DNA of 64,000 bases from Arthrobacter sp. 9AX (GCF_902506095.1 NZ_LR733293.1:2180558-2244557), one strand, 5' to 3'. Positions 8,246 to 17,026 are shown, counted from the stretch's first letter. Numbers and translations: made by a program. The notes: generated by a model from the letters alone, not told the origin.

Positions 8246-8804
8246 GGCGGCGTCACTCGACTCCAGGTGTGACTTTGTTTTGTCGATCAGGTAATCAGCG
8301 CTCTGCGCAGGTGCCTCTCCGGTAGCCACGGCACCGAGGACGCCCTCCCCGAGGGGCATCCGGATGTTGCGGAACAGCGCTGTCGCGGCCCCGTCGGTCA
8401 CCCTGATGTAGGACTCCCCGGTGGTGTAGTCATTCAGGCTCGGGTAGGCGATGTCGCTCCCGATAAGGGAGCGGGTCCAGCGAACGATGGCTTTGAGGAC
8501 AGCCTCCACATCGCGGATACCCGTCAGGTCTGTGGCAGTGTCATACAGGACCCGAAGCAGGCCTTCACGCCTGCCCGCTTCCCGCAGCCTGGTGTTAAGG
8601 CTGCGGGCAGCTGCTGCCGTGCCCGGCTCTAGCAGGTTCTTCGCCTGGATCCCTGGCCAGCTGTGACTCCAGCTCCCCAGCAGAAACACCGTCCACCAGA
8701 AGCGACAAAAGCCGCCCTAGGGCCACCCCGTCAACAGGGGCGGCACTTGGACGGACGGGCGGACTTTCTTGTGCACCCATAGCGCCCCTGGTAGCTGCCG
8801 TCAC
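8226..8804 (-). pseudogene. 5' remnant of a GAF-domain (PucR/CdaR-like) regulator, frameshifted
   Basis: Starting at 8804 the frame encodes VALGRLLSLLVDGVSAGELE, then one base out of register (around 8650-8665) the homology continues as LREAGRREGLLRVLYDTATD and a GAF domain (MPLGEGVLGAVATGE, SADYLID). It breaks off after DAAVAAEGL at about 8230, where the MFS fragment begins. The C-terminal helix-turn-helix expected in PucR-like activators is absent. Two independent lesions, a frameshift and a deletion, show this is a relic. Confidence 0.75.
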
Positions 8805-8837
8805 CTGGTACGTACCCCAAAATCGTAGTGGGCAGGG

Positions 8838-9161
8838 TCAGGCCAGGGGAGCGAGGGGAGTTACGGAGAACGGGACGGCCAGGAGCGAATCCACTGCCTG
8901 CACGAATTCCATGACGTGGCTCTCTTCGTTGTGGGCTTTCAGGTCGTCTGCACTGGACCATCCTTCGAAAAGTACGAACGTTCCCGGTCTCTGGGCGTCG
9001 GTGAATACCGTGTAGTGCAGGCAGCCCTCGTCTCCGCGGCTTACTGTCTGCAGGGCCAGGAGCGCTTCCTGAAGGTCGGCTTCGTATCCCGCTTTGGCGA
9101 TGAAGACCGGCATGAGCCAGACTTCGTCCGTGCCCTGGCGGGTCAGGAGGGGTTCGGTCAT
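8838..9161 (-). CDS. ABM-domain monooxygenase (putative quinol monooxygenase)
   Basis: A 107-residue single-domain protein of the antibiotic biosynthesis monooxygenase/YgiN fold: an N-terminal MPVFIAKAGYEADLQEALLAL strand-helix unit, the conserved DEGCLHYTVFTD, FVLFEGWSSADDLKAHNES-like segment and a C-terminal helix. Members are cofactor-free dimers that oxidise quinols or handle reactive carbonyls, and often sit at the end of sugar operons with no defined role. It is the last gene of the LacI-controlled operon, behind a hairpin at 9188-9216 that may lower its expression. Confidence 0.8.
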   Translation of the reverse strand: MTEPLLTRQGTDEVWLMPVFIAKAGYEADLQEALLALQTVSRGDEGCLHYTVFTDAQRPGTFVLFEGWSSADDLKAHNEESHVMEFVQAVDSLLAVPFSVTPLAPLA

Positions 9162-9187
9162 TGTCGGTCCTTGAGGTCGGGGGAGAG

Positions 9188-9216
9188 GGGAGGGGCGGCG
9201 CGATACCGCCCCTCCC
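9188..9216 (-). terminator. Intercistronic hairpin before the ABM gene
   Basis: An 11-bp perfect stem, GGGAGGGGCGG with CCGCCCCTCCC, and a 7-base loop, located between the dehydrogenase stop (9229) and the ABM start (9161). It has no T-run, so partial termination or protection of the upstream message is more likely than full termination. Confidence 0.55.
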
Positions 9217-9228
9217 GGGATTGCTGGG

Positions 9229-10401
9229 TCAGGCGTTGATCTGTGGGACCTCGACCCATGACTCTTTGGCAGCGGATTCGACGATGGCGTCGTCGATCAG
9301 GGCGACCTGGTAGCCGTCTGCGAAGCTCGGGCTTACGCTGCCGCCTTCCGCGATGGCCTTGAAGAAGTCATGCGCTTCGATGATCTTCGTTTCGCCGTAC
9401 CCGATGCCCAGTGCCGGGATGGGCCACAGTCCTTCGCCGTACGGGTGGGCGGGCCCGGTGTAGACGGTGCGGAATCCGCGCCGGTCGGCCGGGTCGGAGG
9501 CGAAGGACACCTGCAGTTCGTCGCGTCGTTCGTAGTTGAAGACGATGCTGCCTTCGGTTCCGTGGATTTCGAAGGTGATGTAATTGTTCCTGCCGTGGGC
9601 GTTCCGGGTTGCTTCCACGGAACCCACGGCCCCGTTGGCGAAGCGGATCATGGTCATGACCTCGTCATCGACGTCGACCTGGCCCTTGGGGCCCTCCCCG
9701 CCCCGGACGTTTCCGAGTGCGTCGGCTCCACCTGTCTGCAGCGGCCGCTCCGGGATCCAGGTGGACAGAACGGCGTTGACGGCGCTGAACTCGCCAACGA
9801 GGTAGCGGGCCATGTCAATGACGTGTGTGGCGATGTCGCCGAGGGCGCCGGAACCTGCGATCGACTTCTGGAAACGCCAGGACAGCGGGGAGTTGGGGTC
9901 TGCGCTCCAGTCCTGGAGGTACGTTCCGCGGAAGTTCAGGATGCGGCCAATGGCGCCTTCCTCAATGTACTTCTTTGCCAGCGCGACGGCCGGGGTCCGG
10001 CGGTAGTTGAAGGCCACCATATGGACGATGTTCTTGTCTTTGACCGCGTCGTACATGGCCTTGGATTCCTCGCCCGTGCGGGCCAGGGGCTTTTCGCAGA
10101 TGATGTGCTTTCCTGCCTCTGCCGCGGCGATGGCGATTTCTGCATGAAGGTGGTTGGGCGTGGCGATGTCGACGACGTGGATGTCAGGGTCGTCGATGAT
10201 GCTGCGCCAGTCCGAGGTGGAGTTCTCGAAGCCGAAGCGGCGTGCTGCTTCGGCGGCGAGGTCCCCGTTGGCTTCAGCGATGACTTTGCGGACCGGCAAT
10301 GCCGGTGCCGGCCAGAAGAACATGGGCATGGCGGCGTAGGCCAGGGAGTGGGCCTTGCCCATAAAGCCGCCTCCGATGAGGCCGACATTGAGGTTCTGCA
10401 T
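9229..10401 (-). CDS. Gfo/Idh/MocA dehydrogenase, probable levoglucosan dehydrogenase
   Basis: A 390-residue NAD(P)-dependent sugar dehydrogenase. The N-terminal Rossmann motif is NVGLIGGGFMGKAHSLAY, the catalytic Lys lies in CEKPLA, and the active-site Asp/His pair in DIATHVIDMARYLVG. From memory the sequence is very close to Pseudarthrobacter phenanthrenivorans levoglucosan dehydrogenase, which oxidises C3 of 1,6-anhydroglucose; no alignment was run. Start ATG 10401 is chosen because the family begins right before the Rossmann strand; an upstream start at 10425 is possible. It lies between a TIM-barrel isomerase/epimerase gene and an ABM gene in a LacI-controlled operon with a sugar importer, which fits. 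Confidence 0.85.
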   Translation of the reverse strand: MQNLNVGLIGGGFMGKAHSLAYAAMPMFFWPAPALPVRKVIAEANGDLAAEAARRFGFENSTSDWRSIIDDPDIHVVDIATPNHLHAEIAIAAAEAGKHIICEKPLARTGEESKAMYDAVKDKNIVHMVAFNYRRTPAVALAKKYIEEGAIGRILNFRGTYLQDWSADPNSPLSWRFQKSIAGSGALGDIATHVIDMARYLVGEFSAVNAVLSTWIPERPLQTGGADALGNVRGGEGPKGQVDVDDEVMTMIRFANGAVGSVEATRNAHGRNNYITFEIHGTEGSIVFNYERRDELQVSFASDPADRRGFRTVYTGPAHPYGEGLWPIPALGIGYGETKIIEAHDFFKAIAEGGSVSPSFADGYQVALIDDAIVESAAKESWVEVPQINA

Positions 10402-10466
10402 GATAATTCTGTTCCTTTCGGACAATGCGGGCGCCGGCTGCGGCAGCCCGTGCGGTCAAAATGTGG

Positions 10467-11282
10467 TCAGAGGAGTTTTTCGAGGTACTTCTTGCTGATT
10501 TCGGCTGCTGCCCGGGGGTCGCCGTCGTAGTTGTCCAGCTCGACCATGAGCCAGCTGTCGTATCCGCTTTCGCGGATCGCGGCGATGATGTCAGGGAAAT
10601 CGAGTTCGCCTTCGCCGAGGGGGAGGAAGTTGAACGGTTCCTGCTGGAAGTCCTTGAGGTGGACGTGCTGGATCCTGTCGGGATACTTCCGGATGACTGC
10701 GGCCGGATCTGCTCCGCCTGCTGCAAGGTGGGCGGTGTCCGGGCAGAAGCCGATCCGGGTCAGCGGCATGAGCTTGTCCAGTTCTTGCGGGCTTTCGACG
10801 ATGGTGCTCAGGTGCGGGTGGTAGCTCGCGGACAGACCAAAGCTCTCTGCGATGTCCGTGACCTGGTCCAGGGCTTCACCGAGACGCCGGTAGTCCTCCT
10901 CGGTGGTCCCGGCCGCACGCCTCGCGCCGCCGCCCACGACCAGCCGTTCCGCGCCGAAGCTTGAGGCAAGCTCCGCGGCCCGGTGAATGCGGTGCATTTC
11001 GTCCGGAAGGATGTCGCCGTAGATGAAGTTTGCGCCGGTGTACACACTGGTCAATGCGATGCCGTTGCTGCTGAGGATCTCTTTGAGCTCTTCGGGCTTG
11101 TCCGCGTATTCGGCAAGGTTGCCATCGAACATCTCCACGCCCTGGTAACCGACGGAGGCGATGTCCTGGACGGCGTCCCGCATGGACCCGTGCGTCATGT
11201 AGAAGAGGTCCTTGACGCTTGTCACGCCTTGGGGGTGGCCGACGACGCCGCCCCAGGTGATGGAACAGTAACCAAGTTTCAT
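10467..11282 (-). CDS. Sugar phosphate isomerase/epimerase family TIM-barrel protein
   Basis: A 271-residue AP-endonuclease-2 fold protein. Characteristic pieces: GYQGVEMFDGNL after the first helix, a metal-ligand series in GFCPDTAHLAAGG and HVHLKDFQ, and a final Glu in WLMVELDN. Relatives include IolE/IolI and the LgdB-type enzymes that convert 3-keto-levoglucosan in bacterial levoglucosan breakdown. Its position directly before the dehydrogenase makes it the candidate for the step after C3 oxidation. The reaction itself is inference. Confidence 0.85.
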   Translation of the reverse strand: MKLGYCSITWGGVVGHPQGVTSVKDLFYMTHGSMRDAVQDIASVGYQGVEMFDGNLAEYADKPEELKEILSSNGIALTSVYTGANFIYGDILPDEMHRIHRAAELASSFGAERLVVGGGARRAAGTTEEDYRRLGEALDQVTDIAESFGLSASYHPHLSTIVESPQELDKLMPLTRIGFCPDTAHLAAGGADPAAVIRKYPDRIQHVHLKDFQQEPFNFLPLGEGELDFPDIIAAIRESGYDSWLMVELDNYDGDPRAAAEISKKYLEKLL

Positions 11283-11300
11283 TGCTTATGCCTTTCAACT

Positions 11301-11317
11301 GCCGGGATGATCCCGGC
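11301..11317 (-). other. Small intercistronic hairpin
   Basis: GCCGGGA-TGA-TCCCGGC, a perfect 7-bp stem with a three-base loop between the permease and isomerase genes. It may mark an RNA processing or stabilising point. Confidence 0.4.
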
Positions 11318-11341
11318 TCGTGCTGTGGAGGTCAAGGTCCT

Positions 11342-12328
11342 TTACTTCTTCCGGGCGAGTGCAACAGCAAGGATGATGATGGCGCCTCGGACCACCTGCT
11401 GCTGGCTGCTGTCCAGTCCGGCCAGGATCAGTCCGTTGTTGATCAGGCCGATCAGGAGTGCACCGAAGAGGGTTCCGACGATTGAGCCGAATCCGCCAAA
11501 GAGGCTGGTTCCGCCCAGGATGACCGCGGCGATGGCGGAGAGTTCGTCTCCGGCTCCCCACTGGAACCTGCCCGACTGGAGGCGGCCGGCGTACAGCATG
11601 CCGGCGACGCTGGCGACCATGCCGGAGATGAGGAGCACCTGGAACTTAATGCGTTTGGTGTTGATGCCGGTGAACTCTGCGGCATTGCGGTTGCCGCCGG
11701 TGGCGAGTACCTGGCGGCCGAACTTCGTGCGGTTCAGGACAACGGCCCCGATGGCAACGAAGATGGCACTCCAGACAACCAGGCCCGGCACGGGGCCGAA
11801 GTCGCCGGATCCGAACAGCATGTTGAAGGTGTCGTTCAGGATCGGCTGCGGGGCAGAGGCCGTGATCCACTGGGCTACACCGACGGCGATACCGAGCATG
11901 CCCAGTGTTACCAGGAAGGAGGGGATGCCGAGAAGGCTTACCAGTGCGCCGTTTATGGACCCGACCACAAGTCCGACGGCGAGTCCGGCAAGGATGCCCG
12001 GGATCAGGCCCCACTGCGACAGTGCCATCGCGGTGCAGACACTGGACAGGCCGGCAACTGATCCGACGCTGAGGTCGATTTCGGCGCAGGAGATGACGTA
12101 CGTCATGCCCACGGCGATGACCGTGATGGTGGCGGTCTGGCGGAAGATGTTCAGCAGGTTTTGCGGTGACAGGAAGCCCTGGTCACGCAGCAGAACGGCG
12201 AAGAAGAGGAAGACGACGACGAAACCGATATAGATGACGTAGCGCCGCCAGTCGAGGTCTTTCAGCATTGTTCCGATATTGCGGGGTGCCGCGGTGTCCC
12301 GGGGCGCGATGGTGTTTGCCTTGCTCAC
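11342..12328 (-). CDS. Sugar ABC transporter permease (RbsC/CUT2 type)
   Basis: A 328-residue permease of the ribose/galactose (CUT2) class with eight to ten hydrophobic segments. Family signatures include the early FFAVLLRDQGFLSPQNLLNI, MTYVISCAEIDLSVGSVAGL and the C-terminal GGTSLFGGFGSIVGTLFGAL. It starts three bases after the ATPase stop, so translation is probably coupled. It forms the membrane channel for the importer whose lipoprotein is encoded two genes upstream. Confidence 0.92.
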   Translation of the reverse strand: MSKANTIAPRDTAAPRNIGTMLKDLDWRRYVIYIGFVVVFLFFAVLLRDQGFLSPQNLLNIFRQTATITVIAVGMTYVISCAEIDLSVGSVAGLSSVCTAMALSQWGLIPGILAGLAVGLVVGSINGALVSLLGIPSFLVTLGMLGIAVGVAQWITASAPQPILNDTFNMLFGSGDFGPVPGLVVWSAIFVAIGAVVLNRTKFGRQVLATGGNRNAAEFTGINTKRIKFQVLLISGMVASVAGMLYAGRLQSGRFQWGAGDELSAIAAVILGGTSLFGGFGSIVGTLFGALLIGLINNGLILAGLDSSQQQVVRGAIIILAVALARKK

Positions 12329-12331
12329 TGG

Positions 12332-13840
12332 TCAGACTCCCTGGACTGCAAGTTGAAGATATTCCTCGTCAGCGATGTTGCTGCGGGGGATGTCACGGAT
12401 GACGGAGCCGTCCTTCAGGACGAGGACGCGGTCACTGACCGCGAGTAGTTCGGGGTACTCCGAAGAGATGACGATGACGGCTTTGCCGGCACTGGCCAGC
12501 TCACGGATCATGTCCAAAATTTCGCTTTTCGTGCCGATGTCGACGCCGGCCGTCGGTTCATCCAGAATCAGGATGTCCGGGTCGGTGCCCAGCCATTTGG
12601 CAATAACAACCTTTTGCTGGTTGCCGCCTGATAACAGGCGCACCGGACGGTGGGGGTGGGCGACCTTGACTGCAAACTTCTTGATCAACGACGAGGACAG
12701 GTCCTTGCCTTTGTTGGAGTCAAGGAGCGGCCCGCGCTTGATCTGGCCAAGCAGGGGCAGAAGCAGGTTGTCGCGGACGGAGTGGTCCAGTACAAGTCCC
12801 TGGGCCCGCCGGTCCTCCGGAATGAGTGCTATCCCGGCGTCGATGGCCTGTTGTGGTGAGGTCAGGCTGACTTTCTCACCACGGATCAGGATGTCGCCGC
12901 TGTCCCTGCGGTCGATACCGAAAAGAGCGCGCGCGAGTTCCGTCCGGCCGCTGCCCATGAGGCCGGCCAACCCCAGGATTTCCCCGGGCCGGAGCGCGAA
13001 GGACACATCCTTCACACGCCTCCCGGCGTTCAGGCCACGGACCTCGAGCAGGGGAGCGCCTTCGTGGTCCACCCGATCGCGCTCCCGGTAGGCAAGTTCG
13101 CCCTCGATCTTCTTGCCGACAATGCCTTCGACGATCTGCTCCGGGGTCACGTTGGTCAGCGGTTCGGTCAGGAGCCGGCTGCCGTCGCGCAGGATCGTGA
13201 TCCGGTCGGCGAGACGGTAGACCTCGTCCATGCGGTGCGAGATGTAGATGATGGAGATACCGCGTTCCTTGAGACGGTCGATGAGTTCAAAGAGGGCTTC
13301 GGACTCATGCCGGGCAAGACTCGCGGTGGGTTCATCCATGATCAGCACCTGGGCGTCCTGTGAGAGCGCCTTGGCGATTTCGGTCAGTTGCCAGTAGGCC
13401 GTCCCGAGGCGGGACACTTCAGCCTGGGGGTCCACGGTAACTTCCATCTCGGCGAAGAGCTCCCTGGCCCGCCGCACCGCGGCCCGGTCATCGATCAGGC
13501 CGCCGGCGCCGAGCGGTTCGGCTGAGAGGAAGATGTTTTGGGCAACGGTCAGGCTCGGCACGAGGCTGAACTCCTGGAAAACCATGCCGATCCCAGCGGC
13601 CTTCGCATCGTGGATCGAGTTGATGACAGTCGGCTTGCCGCCAATGATGATCTCGCCGGCGTCGGCCTGGTACACGCCTTGGAGGATTTTCATGAGGGTG
13701 GACTTGCCGGCGCCGTTGCCTCCCGCGAGGGCGTGGACTTCGCCCTTCCGGACATCGAAACTGACGTCCCTCAGAACTGATACGCCGTTGAAGCCCTTGG
13801 AAATCGAGCGCATTTCGACGACATTGTCTGCGGTGTTCAT
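12332..13840 (-). CDS. Sugar ABC transporter ATPase (RbsA/MglA type, two NBDs)
   Basis: A 502-residue fused double ATPase. The first half has Walker A GGNGAGKSTLMK, Walker B VLIMDEPTASL and the H-loop YISHRMDEV; the signature region is LGTAYWQLTEIAKALS, divergent from LSGGQ as is common in this family's first domain. The second half has the degenerate GLMGSGRTELAR, the good signature LLSGGNQQKVVIAKWL and DILILDEPTAGVDIGTK. This asymmetric pair is normal for CUT2 importers. A long palindrome (13857-13888) sits just upstream of the start. Confidence 0.93.
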   Translation of the reverse strand: MNTADNVVEMRSISKGFNGVSVLRDVSFDVRKGEVHALAGGNGAGKSTLMKILQGVYQADAGEIIIGGKPTVINSIHDAKAAGIGMVFQEFSLVPSLTVAQNIFLSAEPLGAGGLIDDRAAVRRARELFAEMEVTVDPQAEVSRLGTAYWQLTEIAKALSQDAQVLIMDEPTASLARHESEALFELIDRLKERGISIIYISHRMDEVYRLADRITILRDGSRLLTEPLTNVTPEQIVEGIVGKKIEGELAYRERDRVDHEGAPLLEVRGLNAGRRVKDVSFALRPGEILGLAGLMGSGRTELARALFGIDRRDSGDILIRGEKVSLTSPQQAIDAGIALIPEDRRAQGLVLDHSVRDNLLLPLLGQIKRGPLLDSNKGKDLSSSLIKKFAVKVAHPHRPVRLLSGGNQQKVVIAKWLGTDPDILILDEPTAGVDIGTKSEILDMIRELASAGKAVIVISSEYPELLAVSDRVLVLKDGSVIRDIPRSNIADEEYLQLAVQGV

Positions 13841-13856
13841 TGTTGCCCTTTCGGTA

Positions 13857-13888
13857 CGGTGCGGAGGAATCGATTCCCCCGCACCGTC
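13857..13888 (-). other. Long intercistronic palindrome between binding-protein and ATPase genes
   Basis: ACGGTGCGG...CCGCACCGT arms continue inward through GGAAT/ATTCC with a single mismatch, giving about 15 base pairs and an almost loopless centre (ATCGAT). It follows the binding-protein stop (13897), where such hairpins usually protect the upstream message and allow the binding protein to exceed the ATPase. Confidence 0.6.
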
Positions 13889-13896
13889 GGGTCTGG

Positions 13897-15054
13897 CTAC
13901 TTCTTGTAGGAGTCCTGGATGTCCTTCGGAGCATCCTCGTGATAGACCTGCTTCCAGGCCTCCAGAACGTTGGAGTGGTCCACCGGCAGGGCGCTCAATG
14001 CCACGTAGGCCGGTGCCTGCTTGCCGATGAGTGCTCCTGCGGCGAGGCGGGCCTCGGTTACTCCCTGGTCGAACGGAACCTGGGCTCCGAGGCCCACGAC
14101 GAGCTGGTCCTTGGCCAAGGCGATGGCGACGTTCTTGCCGAGGTCCTCCGTTGCGATCTTCAGGTCCTGCCGGCCGGCGGCGCGGGCGGCAGCCATGACG
14201 CCTTCAGCGGGGACGTCCCAAACAGCCCAGATGCCGTTCAGGTCGGCGTACTTGCTCAGCATTGCATTCGCGGCGGCCTGCGCGTCACCGGCGAAGTCAG
14301 GACCGGCAATGCCCTTTTCCTCAACGATCTGGATCTCGGGGTACTCCTTGGTGATCGTCTCCTTGAAGCCCTCGTAGCGCTGTTTGGTCACGAAGAAGTC
14401 GGCCTGATGGAAGACGAGTCCGATCTTGCCCTTGCCGCCAATGGCCTTCGCCATCTGGTGGGCGGAGACGACGCCGTTGCCGTAGTTGTCGGCAGAGACG
14501 ACGGAGACGTAGTCCTGTCCGGCAGTCAGGCCCTGGGGAATGTTGTCCATGAAGACGATCTTGGCTCCGGCTGCTGCAGCCTTCTTGTATGCGCCTGCAG
14601 TGGCCACAGGATCGGTGGGGATGGAGACGATGATATTCGGGTTCTGCGTCATCACTGTCTCAAGGTCGGACACCTGCTTGTCCGGCTTGAAGTTGGCGTC
14701 CGTGGTGGCGATGACTTTGATGCCGAGCTTTTCGAATTCGCTCTTGAGCCCGTTGGTCTGTGCGGTGGCCCAGTCATTGCCGCCGTAGTGCATAACAATG
14801 GCGGCGGTGGCGTTGAGGGCCTTGATCTTTCCGATTTCTTCGGGCGTCAGGTCTGCAACGGAGGCCGGGGAAGGGGTCTCCCCGTTGGGACCCTTGCTCA
14901 GGACCTGGCCTGTGATCTTGTCCAGGGCCTGCTGTGCCTTTTCGGAAACGCCGGCGTCGGGAGCGTTTGAAGTGGCCGTGGTGGAACTGCTGCAGGAAGC
15001 GATAGAAAGTGACAGGGCTGCTGCCACGGCAACAAAGGGAAGCCTGCGGATCAT
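13897..15054 (-). CDS. Sugar ABC transporter substrate-binding lipoprotein
   Basis: A 385-residue periplasmic-binding-protein-like (type 1) lipoprotein. The signal peptide ends in the lipobox SIASC (Cys21), followed by a Ser/Thr-rich linker. The mature domain has AIVMHYGGNDWATAQTNGL, IKVIATTDANFKPDKQ and NPNIIVSIPTDPVATAGAYK, typical of ribose/rhamnose/xylose-class receptors. ATG 15054 gives a seven-base spacing from GGAG; ATG 15057 is an alternative. It is the second gene of the LacI-controlled operon. The ligand would be levoglucosan if the dehydrogenase assignment is right. Confidence 0.9.
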   Translation of the reverse strand: MIRRLPFVAVAAALSLSIASCSSSTTATSNAPDAGVSEKAQQALDKITGQVLSKGPNGETPSPASVADLTPEEIGKIKALNATAAIVMHYGGNDWATAQTNGLKSEFEKLGIKVIATTDANFKPDKQVSDLETVMTQNPNIIVSIPTDPVATAGAYKKAAAAGAKIVFMDNIPQGLTAGQDYVSVVSADNYGNGVVSAHQMAKAIGGKGKIGLVFHQADFFVTKQRYEGFKETITKEYPEIQIVEEKGIAGPDFAGDAQAAANAMLSKYADLNGIWAVWDVPAEGVMAAARAAGRQDLKIATEDLGKNVAIALAKDQLVVGLGAQVPFDQGVTEARLAAGALIGKQAPAYVALSALPVDHSNVLEAWKQVYHEDAPKDIQDSYKK

Positions 15055-15097
15055 CATTGTTCTCCAGTGCTTTGGGGTTGATGGACGGTTGGATGGA

Positions 15098-15577
15098 TCA
15101 GGCGAGGGCGACGGCCAGGGCCGGGGGAATCGGCGACAGGACGAGCGCCCCAGCGGCTGAGGCCGTGCGGACAGCCCCTGCCTTGTCAGAAGCCCGCAGG
15201 AGAGCCTGCGCATGCTCTCTTTCGACAAAGAAGCCCAGGGAACACGGCCCGTAATGGGCCTGGACCCAGTTCACCGCCTCGCCTGCGGTTTGGGTCATGT
15301 CACCGCCGGCGTTTGGCGTGTCCATTGTGGAAACCGATGCGGTCCCACCCGACTCGTCGACGGTGATGATCATGCTGGCCCAAAGGACGTTGTTCTCCAA
15401 GACGCAAACAACGGCCGAGGAGCCGGCGGCGACGAATGTTCGGACAGCTAAGGCGAGATCGTCCACTGCTTCTTCGTCAGTAAGGAGCAATGCAAGATTT
15501 GCCAACTGGGCGCCGTGAACATTTCGAAGCCTGAAACGGGAATCGAGCGCAAGTGCATCTGCAACGGTGCCGGGCAT
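15098..15577 (-). CDS. Conserved-looking hypothetical protein, first gene of the sugar operon
   Basis: I do not recognise this 159-residue protein. ATG 15577 is supported by AAGGAG a few bases upstream; longer frames would run through the operators. There is no signal peptide or transmembrane segment. The sequence has a helical N-terminal part (ANLALLLTDEEAVDDLALAV), a beta-rich middle (SSAVVCVLENNVLWASMIIT) and the segment WVQAHYGPCSLGFFVERE, giving the look of a small alpha/beta ligand-binding or regulatory domain. Position as first gene, directly under the operators and ahead of the importer, suggests a role in sensing or handling the same substrate, but nothing in the sequence proves it. 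Confidence 0.75.
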   Translation of the reverse strand: MPGTVADALALDSRFRLRNVHGAQLANLALLLTDEEAVDDLALAVRTFVAAGSSAVVCVLENNVLWASMIITVDESGGTASVSTMDTPNAGGDMTQTAGEAVNWVQAHYGPCSLGFFVEREHAQALLRASDKAGAVRTASAAGALVLSPIPPALAVALA

Positions 15578-15609
15578 CTGCGCTCCTTTCCTCTTCGAAT
15601 TCCTCTTTC

Positions 15610-15665
15610 CGTAAACGCTAACGGTGTTCCGTGAACGTTTACGAACCGATCGTAAGCGTTTACGG
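15610..15665. promoter_or_regulatory. Triple LacI-type operator array
   Basis: Three 15-bp palindromic boxes: CGTAAACGCTAACGG (15610-15624), CGTGAACGTTTACGA (15630-15644) and CGTAAGCGTTTACGG (15651-15665). Each has the central CG typical of LacI/GalR operators, and the centres are 20 and 21 bp apart, about two helical turns. They lie 33-88 bases before the hypothetical gene and over 120 bases before the divergent LacI gene. Confidence 0.8.
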
Positions 15666-15787
15666 TCGGTAGTGTCAAACTTCACATCCGCCGGCCGGGA
15701 AGCCCTGCGCAGCGGAGGCCACCGTAGGATGAGGACGAGCAGAAGTCCCCTGGGGATTATGGGGCGAGGCGCGAGACAGGAGAGTGC

Positions 15788-16876
15788 ATGACAGAGGCTG
15801 CAATCCCGCGCGGGTCGAAGGGACGGCGCCCGGAATCCCCGCAGCGCCGGAAGCCGACCATCAATGACGTGGCCCAAGTTGCCGGAGTCTCGTTTGGGAC
15901 CGTCTCACGTGTTCTCAACAGTGCGCCGGATGTCAGTGCCGCAACCCGTGAGCGGGTCCTGCAGGTAATTCAGGACATCGGGTACCGCCGGAACAGGGCA
16001 GCAACCGCGCTGGTCACCAACCGGTCCACCTCCATTGGGATAGTCACAGATGGCTCGCCCCGGTTCGGGCCTGTCGGGACTCTGATGGCCCTTGAAAACG
16101 TTGCCCGGAAGAAGGGCTATGCCACAACCGTCATCAGTGCCGAGGAACCTTACGGCGAATCGGTTCAGGCGGCACTGGACACCCTTGACGACGTCGGCGC
16201 CGGGGGAATCATCGTCATCGCACCTGTGGTCGATATGGCGGCAGCGGTCTGGAATGCCTCATGCCGGGTGCCGGTGGAGATGATTGCCGCCGGAGCATCG
16301 TCAACCCCAAATGTCTTCACCTACTCCGAAAACCAGGAGCTCGGCGCACGGCTGGCCACTCAACATCTCATCGACCTGGGCCACACGGACATCGCCCACT
16401 TAGCCGGCTCCATGGAGTGGTTCGACGGACGTGTCCGCAAGCGCGGTTGGGAAGCCGCGCTGCGCGATGCCGGGCTGTCACCCGGGCTTTGCCTGGAGGG
16501 CGATTGGAGCCCGCGCTGGGCCTACGAAACAGGCCTCCAACTGGTGCGCGAGGACAGGGTCCCCCAAGCGATTTTCGCGGCCAGTGACCATACCGCCCTC
16601 GGGCTGATACGCGCATTCGCTGAAAATGGCGTGCGTGTCCCGGAGGACGTGAGTGTGGTCGGCTTCGACGATATCGAAGGTTCAGACTATTTCCTGCCGC
16701 CGCTGACCACGGTCCGCCAGGACTTCACCGCATTGGCCCTCATGAGCATGGAAGTGCTGATCGGCGCGATGGAGGGCAGGGAGGTGGACCGTACACCGAT
16801 CCCGCCGACACTTGTTGTACGCAGCAGCTCAACCCGCGCCACGCCCGTGAAGGGAAAACCACCGGAAGACGGGTGA
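15788..16876 (+). CDS. LacI-family transcriptional regulator
   Basis: A 362-residue repressor. A basic N-terminal extension of about 22 residues precedes the DNA-binding headpiece [20 protein letters not shown] and the hinge [13 protein letters not shown]. The periplasmic-binding-like effector domain follows ([42 protein letters not shown]). ATG 15788 has an AGGAG about ten bases upstream. It diverges from the sugar operon, and three operators sit between them, so it is the probable local repressor with a sugar inducer. Confidence 0.92.
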   Translation: MTEAAIPRGSKGRRPESPQRRKPTINDVAQVAGVSFGTVSRVLNSAPDVSAATRERVLQVIQDIGYRRNRAATALVTNRSTSIGIVTDGSPRFGPVGTLMALENVARKKGYATTVISAEEPYGESVQAALDTLDDVGAGGIIVIAPVVDMAAAVWNASCRVPVEMIAAGASSTPNVFTYSENQELGARLATQHLIDLGHTDIAHLAGSMEWFDGRVRKRGWEAALRDAGLSPGLCLEGDWSPRWAYETGLQLVREDRVPQAIFAASDHTALGLIRAFAENGVRVPEDVSVVGFDDIEGSDYFLPPLTTVRQDFTALALMSMEVLIGAMEGREVDRTPIPPTLVVRSSSTRATPVKGKPPEDG

Positions 16877-16972
16877 TGTCAGTGGCTGTGATGCCGGTGT
16901 TTGAGTTCGATCGGCCTGATCAAGGCAGGCTGCCATCGCCCGCGGACCTCGGACTCCGGACCAGGATGACGG

Positions 16973-17011
16973 AAGGGTGTCACCAGCACGCGCCTTGCTG
17001 GTGACACCCTT
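16973..17011. terminator. Bidirectional terminator between lacI-type gene and hypothetical gene
   Basis: AAGGGTGTCACCAGCA pairs perfectly with TGCTGGTGACACCCTT around a seven-base loop, between two convergent genes. Terminal T content is low, as in many actinobacterial terminators. Confidence 0.8.
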
Positions 17012-17026
17012 ATCCGTCCTGGCAGA

